64,000 bases of DNA from Treponema sp. (GTDB taxonomy: Bacteria > Spirochaetota > Spirochaetia > Treponematales > Breznakiellaceae): the NCBI GenBank assembly GCA_009784935.1, contig WQXI01000006.1:1-64000 (forward strand), written 5' to 3'. Both the position numbers and the translations under genes were made by a program. Position 1 is the stretch's first letter; each line of letters begins with the position of its first letter. Positions 58,331-64,000 of this stretch are shown here, piece by piece. The notes under the pieces are model-generated. The model saw only the letters and a list, made by a program, of their open reading frames with translations, searched no databases and had not been told where the DNA came from.

Positions 58331-59290
58331 ATGGCATGTTTGTTTGACTATATAAAATGGAGAGGCGATCTCGATTTTTCCGAATCCCCGTTTAACCCTG
58401 TGGATAATATTATATTGTCGCAGTTGTCCTATCTTACGCTTGACGGCATAGTTCCGGGACCGGAAGGAAAAACAGGAATAAGCATCGCGCTTGCAGTCAG
58501 AGTTTTTAAAGAAAGACTAAAAGAAGGAAGCATAAAATTAACTTCTGTCTTTAAAGAAGACCCCGAGTTAATCAAGGCTCTTGGCGCGTCCCGGCGGTTC
58601 GGCAATTGCCAGCTATTCGGTTATGTTAATTTTATCGATACCATAAGAGAAATTCAATTTTCTGCGGTTTGTATTACTACAGGCAAAGGATGTTTTGTTG
58701 TATTCCGCGGGACAGATTCTTCTTTAGTAGGGTGGAAGGAAGATTTTAACATGTGTTTTAGGGATGTAATTCCTTCTCAGCTGGAAGCTGTTAAGTATCT
58801 AGAAAATATGTCTCCAATGATCAAAGGAAAATTCCGGATCGGCGGACATTCCAAGGGAGGAAACCTTGCTATTTTTGCCGCTTCTAAATGCCGCAGAAAA
58901 ATTCAAAAACGTATAATAGAAATTTACAGTAATGACGCGCCGGGCTTTAACGAAAAATTTATTTCAAGCGCGGGGTTTTTGGCAATAAAAGACAGACTTC
59001 GTATTTATGTGCCGCAGTCGTCAATCATTGGAATGTTTATGGAACATGGAAGCAGTCTTAATATAATAAAAAGCAGCGAAAGCGGTCTTATGCAGCATTG
59101 CCTTTATTCGTGGGAAGTAACTCATAACAGTCTTGTTTCTGCAGATAAAGCTACAGTGAGCAGCATTTTTATTAACAAAACTATCCGTGAATGGGTAAAC
59201 AATAATGATTATGAACACCGCGAACAATTTATAGAAGCTCTTTACTATATTTTTAACGCGGCAGAAGTAAAATCGATATCCGAGTTGTAA
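58331..59290 (+). CDS. Mbeg1-like (DUF2974) alpha/beta-hydrolase-fold protein, C-terminally truncated
   Basis: 319 residues up to a TAA. The hydrolase core shows the nucleophile elbow IGGHSKGGNLA (Ser in GHSKG), preceded by FVVFRGTDSSLVGWKEDFNM and followed by SNDAPGFN. Members of this lipase-like group are common in Firmicutes; their substrate is not established. The frame stays open after the stop for 45 further codons that look like the family's C-terminal helix pair (next entry). The protein as encoded is probably shortened. ATG 58331, no Shine-Dalgarno. Confidence 0.82.
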   Translation: MACLFDYIKWRGDLDFSESPFNPVDNIILSQLSYLTLDGIVPGPEGKTGISIALAVRVFKERLKEGSIKLTSVFKEDPELIKALGASRRFGNCQLFGYVNFIDTIREIQFSAVCITTGKGCFVVFRGTDSSLVGWKEDFNMCFRDVIPSQLEAVKYLENMSPMIKGKFRIGGHSKGGNLAIFAASKCRRKIQKRIIEIYSNDAPGFNEKFISSAGFLAIKDRLRIYVPQSSIIGMFMEHGSSLNIIKSSESGLMQHCLYSWEVTHNSLVSADKATVSSIFINKTIREWVNNNDYEHREQFIEALYYIFNAAEVKSISEL

Positions 59291-59428
59291 AACTCATGGT
59301 TTTCTACAGCGGGACGTGTTCTTAAATCATTAAACAACATCGATGAGTCAACAAGAAAATTTATTAGTAAGACAATAATAGAACTTTTCCGCACTGCCGG
59401 ACGCAATATAAATACTTTATTACATTAG
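59291..59428 (+). pseudogene. C-terminal remainder of the DUF2974 gene after an in-frame TAA
   Basis: Directly after TAA (59288-59290) the same frame runs 45 codons to TAG 59426-59428. It reads as an amphipathic helical tail with RVLKSLNNIDESTRKFI and IIELFRTAGRNI, in keeping with the ends of full-length family members as I remember them. No shift is needed, so one nonsense change or sequencing error explains it. The end overlaps the convergent cls gene by 9 nt. Confidence 0.65.
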
Positions 59429-60994
59429 CGGAGCAAAGACGCGGAGTATATCCGATACAATTCTCATAAACGCATTTTTTGCGCAGTCTTTTAATGTGAT
59501 TGCCTGTGATGCAGATAATGTCCGCAAAAAGTCTTCTTTTATTACTGCAATTGTTTCGCTTGCGTATAACAAAACACCGCATTCAAAATGAAGATAAAGG
59601 CTGCGAAAGTCAAGATTTGTAGTGCCGACAGTCGCTATTTTATCATCAGAAACAAATGTTTTACCGTGGTTAAAACCTGATGTGTATTCGTACAATTTAA
59701 CGCCAGCCTGAATAAGTCTGCGGTAATATGAACGCGATGTAATCGCTACGATCCATTTGTCCCATCGGTGAGGAGTAATTATCCGTACATCCAAACCGCT
59801 TTTTGCCGCGAGCGTAAGCGCTGATAAAAGATTGTCATCTACAATTAAATAAGGCGTATTAATATAAACATAATTTTTTGCCTGATTAATTATTTTAATA
59901 TAAACATGCTCTCCTACATTTTCCGGATCCATGGGACTGTCTGCATACGGCTGAACAAATCCCCAGTTTTCAAAGCCTTCTGCTACGCCTTTTGCCGTAT
60001 AATCTATAATATTTTCTCTTACAGGAAAAAAGTTAGAATAAATCTCTTTTTCTTTTTGGCTTAAATTCCACATTTGCAAAAAGATAAGCGTTAATGACCA
60101 AGCGGCGTCACCTTCTATCATTATTGCGGCATCTTTCCAGTGTCCGAATCGTTCGACCGCATTAATATATTCATCTCCGATATTTAATCCGCCCGTAAAC
60201 GCAGTCTTGCCGTCAATAGAAATAATTTTTCGGTGGTCGCGGTTATTCTGCAGCGAAGAAATAATCGGCCTGAATCTATTAAAGACATATGTTTTAATGC
60301 CTTTTTCTTTGAGTGTTTTCTGAAAATGAACAGGTAATGTAAGAAAACATCCCATGTCATCATAAATTATTCTTACATCAAGACCGGCAGCGGCTTTTCG
60401 TTCCAGTATTGTTAATATCGAACTAAGCATCAGCCCTTCTTTAATTATAAAAAATTCAAAAAAGATATATTTTTCTGCTTTTTCTAATTCTTCCAGTACC
60501 CTGTAAAAAAAAGCTTCGCCGGAAGGAAAATATTCCTGCCTTGTATTACCGTATACAGGAAACCCTGCGTATTCCTGCAGATAGTGAGCATGAGTTTTAA
60601 ATTCAGGATAAGTGTCGATTAATTCGTCAAGTCTGTTTCCCGGAAGATAAAAAGCATCTTGGCTGTCGTTTATATTTTTTTGCAGAGCTCTTCTGAATTT
60701 TTTTGGATTAGACCAAAAGTTTAACATAATATAAAGTGAACCGCCAAAAAGAGGAAACAGAAGTATCAAAAAAATCCATGTCAGTTTAAAACCGGCTTTT
60801 TCGTGTTTATTAATTATAAAGATACTTACAATGACGCTTAATACAGTAAGAACCCAATATGAATATTTTAAATTTAAACTCGTTCCCGCTATCAAAAGGA
60901 GAACAAGGGCTATCTGGGCAAGCAGTGATAATATTATCAATACCCTTCGTCTAAAGAGAAATATAAATGTATTCTTTAGCCTTTTTCCGATCAT
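59420..60994 (-). CDS. cls: Cardiolipin synthase
   Basis: Joins two phosphatidylglycerol molecules into cardiolipin at the inner membrane. 524 residues: two N-terminal helices (about 15-35 and 40-60), then two phospholipase-D HKD sites, RDHRKIISIDGKTAFTGG (about 225) and NHGKTFVSDDKIATVGTTN (about 440). This is the ClsA-type layout of normal length. No Shine-Dalgarno is visible before ATG 60994; the upstream bases are A/T rich. Confidence 0.93.
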   Translation of the reverse strand: MIGKRLKNTFIFLFRRRVLIILSLLAQIALVLLLIAGTSLNLKYSYWVLTVLSVIVSIFIINKHEKAGFKLTWIFLILLFPLFGGSLYIMLNFWSNPKKFRRALQKNINDSQDAFYLPGNRLDELIDTYPEFKTHAHYLQEYAGFPVYGNTRQEYFPSGEAFFYRVLEELEKAEKYIFFEFFIIKEGLMLSSILTILERKAAAGLDVRIIYDDMGCFLTLPVHFQKTLKEKGIKTYVFNRFRPIISSLQNNRDHRKIISIDGKTAFTGGLNIGDEYINAVERFGHWKDAAIMIEGDAAWSLTLIFLQMWNLSQKEKEIYSNFFPVRENIIDYTAKGVAEGFENWGFVQPYADSPMDPENVGEHVYIKIINQAKNYVYINTPYLIVDDNLLSALTLAAKSGLDVRIITPHRWDKWIVAITSRSYYRRLIQAGVKLYEYTSGFNHGKTFVSDDKIATVGTTNLDFRSLYLHFECGVLLYASETIAVIKEDFLRTLSASQAITLKDCAKNAFMRIVSDILRVFAPLM

Positions 60995-61030
60995 TATATT
61001 CTTAAATATATATAAAAAAGCCGGGATTTG

Positions 61031-61702
61031 CTATATAGGCCAAGCTCCGGCTCCTTGGCGCAGCACCTTTATCTCGTCAGAACACATATCAAGAATCGTA
61101 GAAAAAATTCGCTCTCTTTCTTCGCCGCTGTCCAAAATCATATCAAGCCCGTTTATATCTTCTAGTTCCCAGCCGCTTTCAAAAAGCTCGTCTTCCGGGA
61201 TACCGCCTAGTTCCATATCGGAGGAATCATCGCCTTGCGGCTCTATATCTTCGTCTTTGCCGGCCATGCTTTTTTTTGCCGTTATAGAATACAACGGGTG
61301 GTTCAATGTTTCTATTAGGCGTATAGGAACGGAATAATCCGGAATCCTTACCCCTAATTCCTTTCTCCGGATATCAAGAAATTTTTCGGTGCCGGAAAGC
61401 GTCTTTAATATAAAAACATACGGTCCCGGACTTAGGCGGTTAATCAGCCTAAAACGGGTATTATCTACGCTGCACACTTCTCCAAATTGAGAAATACTTG
61501 AACAAAGAAGGGTAAAATGCCTTTCATCCCTTTCTCCGGAAATTTTCCTTAATTTTTTTATTGCAACAGGAGATTTAATTGAACATACAATACTCCAGCT
61601 TGTGTCGGTCGGCAGGGCTAAAAGCGCTCCGTCCTCAAGCATTCGTACTGCGCGTCTTAAAATTCTGTCATCAATATTAGAAGGGACTATGTATTCCAGC
61701 AT
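61031..61702 (-). CDS. YrdC/YciO-like domain protein with acidic insertion
   Basis: 223 residues. The N-terminal ~160 match the YrdC fold (LLALPTDTSWSIVCSIKS, RHFTLLCSSISQFGE, LSPGPYVFILK, GVRIPDY) in the version usually called YciO. An acidic stretch with EDIEPQGDDSSDMELGG (about 145-185) is inserted near the end. It is one-domain, unlike the Sua5-type gene at 50924, and may bind RNA or ATP without making t6A. Three nt after the upstream gene. Confidence 0.82.
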   Translation of the reverse strand: MLEYIVPSNIDDRILRRAVRMLEDGALLALPTDTSWSIVCSIKSPVAIKKLRKISGERDERHFTLLCSSISQFGEVCSVDNTRFRLINRLSPGPYVFILKTLSGTEKFLDIRRKELGVRIPDYSVPIRLIETLNHPLYSITAKKSMAGKDEDIEPQGDDSSDMELGGIPEDELFESGWELEDINGLDMILDSGEERERIFSTILDMCSDEIKVLRQGAGAWPI

Positions 61703-61705
61703 GCC

Positions 61706-62191
61706 TCAAGGTACCCACATTAATTTGTCGGGAGCCGATTCCTTTAAAAATATATTTTCATAGCGTCCTGAATGCTTAAGATTTGTTTTTTCAGGAAAAT
61801 ATTGCTGCATATAAAACCAGAGCACATCAGCCATAATATTAGAAGAATCTGTCGGGGTATACCGATACCAAATTTCTTTTTCTTCAAGGATTTTTCTCGC
61901 TTTTTCGTTATCTTTGCATAACTCCGGGTCTGTGATCCGCCGAATTTCGCTTCTTAATCCGCCGTAATCAGTTTTTCCAACTACAAACAACCGTAAACGG
62001 TTCTTTTCGTCCATCCAGTAGATTTCAAATACTCCCGCCAACGCAGGGACTTTGGTGATAATATCATAACGAATTGCTTTTGAAAGCGGAGACCATTGAA
62101 CAAAGTAATAAATGTCCCCATGTTTTTCTGTAGCTGTAATGCCGTACTTCATACCCAATTCTATCATAAAACAATTACTATTTCTATACAT
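61706..62191 (-). CDS. Unknown protein upstream of the YrdC-like gene
   Basis: Up to 161 residues, soluble, no signal. The start is uncertain: ATG 62191, 62167 or 62152 (GMKYGI) are all in frame and none has a clear ribosome binding site; a TATGAT 10 nt before ATG 62152 would suit the short-leader pattern of the window. The body mixes strands and helices (DIYYFVQWSPLSKAIRYDI, EIYWMDEKNRLRLFVVGKTD). I recall similar treponemal proteins but no function. Confidence 0.6.
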   Translation of the reverse strand: MYRNSNCFMIELGMKYGITATEKHGDIYYFVQWSPLSKAIRYDIITKVPALAGVFEIYWMDEKNRLRLFVVGKTDYGGLRSEIRRITDPELCKDNEKARKILEEKEIWYRYTPTDSSNIMADVLWFYMQQYFPEKTNLKHSGRYENIFLKESAPDKLMWVP

Positions 62192-62277
62192 AAAATATAA
62201 TCGCTGTATGAAAAATTATACATTTTAGCGGTTTAGTATAATTCAATTTTTTTGGTATTTTCTCCTAACTCCTTATG

Positions 62278-62302
62278 TAACAAAGAGTTATAATAGTTGT
62301 TA
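62278..62302. promoter_or_regulatory. Inverted repeat upstream of the sigma-54 promoter
   Basis: TAACAA (62278-62283) and TTGTTA (62297-62302) flank 13 nt, about 20-45 nt upstream of the -24 box. A second pair, TGTAT/ATACA, lies at 62205-62222. Either might bind an activator of the sigma-54 promoter; the first is closer than enhancers usually are. Confidence 0.3.
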
Positions 62303-62318
62303 TTAAGTAAAAGGGGAC

Positions 62319-62336
62319 TTGGCACACTTGTTGCTA
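62319..62336 (+). promoter_or_regulatory. Sigma-54 (-24/-12) promoter of the alternative sigma factor gene
   Basis: TTGGCACACTTGTTGCTA matches the sigma-54 consensus TGGCAC-N5-TTGCW exactly in its core: GG at 62321-62322 and GC at 62333-62334, 12 nt apart. Transcription would start near 62346, leaving a ~29-nt leader with AGGGGG before ATG 62375. Initiation should need an ATP-driven activator protein, not seen in this window. Confidence 0.8.
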
Positions 62337-62374
62337 TATAATTATTGCCGTTTAAGTGATGGCAGGGGGCTTAT

Positions 62375-63208
62375 ATGCAAAAGAAAGCGTCTAGAACCAG
62401 CGAAGATTTGCTAGAAACGTACATAAAGCAGATTAAAGCATTTCCTCTTTTATCATTTGATGATGAAATCGAATTATCAAAACAGATTCAGCAAAAAACT
62501 GATTTGATAAAACATCAGGCAGCATTGAATAAACTTATAAACTCGAATCTAAGGCTTGTAGTTAAAATAGCCGGATTATTCAATGTTCCCGGCATACCGC
62601 TTTTGGACATGATTCAAGAGGGGAATATAGGACTTATTAATGCCGCGAGAAAATATGATTATAAAAAAAATGTGCGTTTTTGCACTTATTCAAGCTGGTG
62701 GATTCGTCAGTTTATAAGCAGGTACATTGCCAGTAAACGGAGGCTTGTCCGCCTGCCTCAGCGCAAAGAAGAAACTATGCGTAGAATTAATCACGCATAT
62801 CATGTTCTTTGCCAGAGTCTTATGCAGCAGCCGAAAAGTTCTGATATTGCAAATGAACTTGGCCTTCCTGTAAAAGTAGTTGATTCATTCATTAATATGG
62901 ACAATTACAGCGATGACGTAAACATTGTAGATATTCACGAAGATTATACCTACAGCCCGGAACTCAATTATATGAAGCAGATATCTCATGACGATACAAT
63001 GTTCCTTCTTAATAATTTGAAAGACAGGGAAAAGAGAATTATAAATTACCGTTTTCAGCTTAATGGCTGTGAATATCATACATTAAGAGAAATTGGCTGC
63101 AAGATGGATATTTCGCCGGAGACTGTCCGCCAGATCGAACAAAAGGCTCTTAAAAAAATCAGAAGCCGCGCGGATGAAATACGGGAAATTTATGTAGAAG
63201 CGATTTAG
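62375..63208 (+). CDS. Alternative sigma-70-family sigma factor (RpoS/RpoH-like)
   Basis: 277 residues, no region 1.1, so not the housekeeping sigma. Region 1.2 at about 10-40 (ETYIKQIKAFPLLSFDDEIEL), region 2 at about 50-125 with LRLVVKIAGLF, DMIQEGNIGLINAARKYDY and CTYSSWWIRQFI (-10 recognition and melting), region 3 about 130-170, region 4 about 205-270 with a helix-turn-helix LREIGCKMDISPETVRQIE (-35 recognition). It directs RNA polymerase to its own regulon. Its sigma-54 promoter makes it a second-tier factor, as for RpoS of Borrelia. Confidence 0.9.
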   Translation: MQKKASRTSEDLLETYIKQIKAFPLLSFDDEIELSKQIQQKTDLIKHQAALNKLINSNLRLVVKIAGLFNVPGIPLLDMIQEGNIGLINAARKYDYKKNVRFCTYSSWWIRQFISRYIASKRRLVRLPQRKEETMRRINHAYHVLCQSLMQQPKSSDIANELGLPVKVVDSFINMDNYSDDVNIVDIHEDYTYSPELNYMKQISHDDTMFLLNNLKDREKRIINYRFQLNGCEYHTLREIGCKMDISPETVRQIEQKALKKIRSRADEIREIYVEAI

Positions 63209-63229
63209 AAGCAATTTAGCTTTTAGCTA

Positions 63230-63258
63230 GTGACTAATTGCTGATGTCTAACTATACT
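63230..63258 (+). promoter_or_regulatory. Promoter of the RNase II-like gene (leaderless geometry)
   Basis: GTGACT (63230-63235, 4 of 6 consensus), 17-nt spacer, TATACT (63253-63258). ATG 63265 follows after 6 nt. There is no Shine-Dalgarno. Confidence 0.5.
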
Positions 63259-63264
63259 TAATGA

Positions 63265-64000
63265 ATGACAGAAAACTCGCTGGTTATTTATAAAGAAAAA
63301 CCTGCTCTTGTAAAAAATTACAGCGAAGGTAAATTTACGATAGCGCTGTCAGACGGTTCACAGATAAAAGTTCGTGATAAAGATATTGAACTGCTTCATC
63401 CCGGTCCATTAAAAGATTTAAACGGAATCGCTGACTATAATATTGACCATGCTTCTATAAAAGAAGCATGGGAGTATCTCACAGAAGAAGACAGTCCTGT
63501 TTCTGTAAAAGATTTCTGTGCACTTGCTTTTAATGAATATACTCCTTTTACTGCTTATGCCGCGTATTCTCTTTTAAAAGACGGTCTTTATTTTTGCGGA
63601 AAAATTGACGCTATTTTGCCTAGAAGCAAAGATGATGTAGCTGCAGACGAGATAAAAAGGGGCGATAAACAGCGCGAGACAGATGAACGCATTAAATTTT
63701 TAGAACGGTTAAAGTTATGCTATAAAAAACCGGAAGAAAATAAAATGCTTCCTGATGATACGCGTTTTATTCAGGATGCCGAAGCTCTTGCATTCGGAAA
63801 ATCTGCAAAGAGCCGTACGATGAAAGAGCTGGGCTTTAGTGAAACGCCGGAAGACGCGCATGCGCTTCTTTTAAAAACAGGTTTTTGGACAAATAAAATT
63901 AATCCGCACCCGGCGCGTTTTGGCCTTTCGCTGTCTGATTCTGTTATACGCCCTGATGAGCCGCCTAATGAAGACAGAAAAGATCTTTGCCGTCTTGATG
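63265..64000 (+). CDS. RNase II/R-family exoribonuclease, partial
   Basis: The frame is open from ATG 63265 to the window edge (245 codons seen). It carries an N-terminal S1/SH3-like part (VKNYSEGKFTIALSDGSQI), helical linkers, and then RPDEPPNEDRKDLCRLD, the entry to the RNB catalytic domain where the metal aspartates lie. The layout resembles the shorter RNase II forms of cyanobacteria and spirochetes. Degrades RNA 3' to 5'. The catalytic core lies beyond the window. ATG 63265 is preferred to ATG 63261, whose frame closes quickly. Confidence 0.8.
   Translation, partial: MTENSLVIYKEKPALVKNYSEGKFTIALSDGSQIKVRDKDIELLHPGPLKDLNGIADYNIDHASIKEAWEYLTEEDSPVSVKDFCALAFNEYTPFTAYAAYSLLKDGLYFCGKIDAILPRSKDDVAADEIKRGDKQRETDERIKFLERLKLCYKKPEENKMLPDDTRFIQDAEALAFGKSAKSRTMKELGFSETPEDAHALLLKTGFWTNKINPHPARFGLSLSDSVIRPDEPPNEDRKDLCRLD

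Noticed and set aside
61045-61070. A 13-base match (CCTTGGCGCAGCA) to the 45320 palindrome
   Set aside because: It lies within the YrdC-like coding end without the inverted arm. One 13-mer shared by two places in 64 kb is expected by chance.
1-64000. CRISPR arrays, prophage, transposase or toxin-antitoxin genes
   Set aside because: None seen. The repeats found are single or tandem short units without spacers, and no integrase, transposase or phage structural motif appears in any frame.

Overview
The window reads as chromosomal DNA of a spirochete, most likely a treponeme or close relative (Treponematales). The reasons are the gene content and style: outer-membrane and lipoprotein genes with spirochete-type lipoboxes, class III nucleotide cyclases, an HD-GYP/hybrid-kinase pair, a 'YajC-SecD-SecF-IspH' run, FecR-like and TPR-rich envelope genes, a NusA with a C-terminal zinc ribbon, and moderate-to-low G+C. 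Genes are tightly packed. Overlapping stop/start junctions (ATGA, TAGTG) define most operons.

Layout. 0-7.3 kb: coiled-coil membrane protein and a nucleotide cyclase interrupted by an in-frame TGA, a small treponemal protein, a methyltransferase, glycerol kinase, a PRPP-synthase-like gene and a zinc-ribbon/lysine-rich protein. 7.4-11.3 kb: an ECF transporter cassette (T, fused A-A, S) overlapping an amidohydrolase. 11.3-16.9 kb (minus): envelope operon with TPR lipoprotein, MltD-type lytic transglycosylase, an exported protein, an OmpA-type protein and a BASS transporter. 16.9-23.4 kb (plus): TPR lipoprotein, second nucleotide cyclase, FecR-like protein and beta-barrel/IPT protein. 23.4-27.7 kb: yajC-secD-secF-ispH. 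27.9-33.5 kb: metA, then an HD-GYP response regulator and a very large hybrid histidine kinase. 33.6-39.6 kb: the classical rimP-nusA-infB-rbfA-truB translation operon. 39.6-47.3 kb: GH43 glycosidase, free-standing DbpA RNA-binding domain, murE, AMMECR1, ispG, TPR protein, YgjP-like metallopeptidase. tRNA-Pro(GGG) follows, then gpmI, a beta-barrel protein, a radical SAM protein, a TM2-like protein and a Sua5/TsaC gene. 52-54.2 kb: a PadR-HAAS-flavodoxin operon with a perfect operator. 54.2-56.8 kb (minus): xth, rhomboid, phosphoribosyltransferase, rnhB. 56.9-62.2 kb: MATE pump, an alpha/beta-hydrolase-like gene ending at a premature stop, cardiolipin synthase, YrdC-like protein and an unknown. 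62.3 kb to the end: an alternative sigma-70-family factor behind a textbook sigma-54 (-24/-12) promoter, then a partial RNase II/R-family gene.

Main unusual signals. (1) A sigma-54 promoter in front of an alternative sigma factor, the architecture of the Borrelia RpoN-RpoS cascade. (2) At least seven genes whose ATG lies 6-8 nt after a good -10 box and which lack a Shine-Dalgarno, suggesting leaderless mRNAs. (3) Several classes of palindromic or repeated DNA, some inside reading frames (methyltransferase, gpmI, a TPR gene) and some overlapping gene starts (mltD, truB). (4) Two genes carry single in-frame stops. These could be real decay, translational recoding or sequencing error.

All calls come from reading the sequence and from remembered family motifs. 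No database search was possible.
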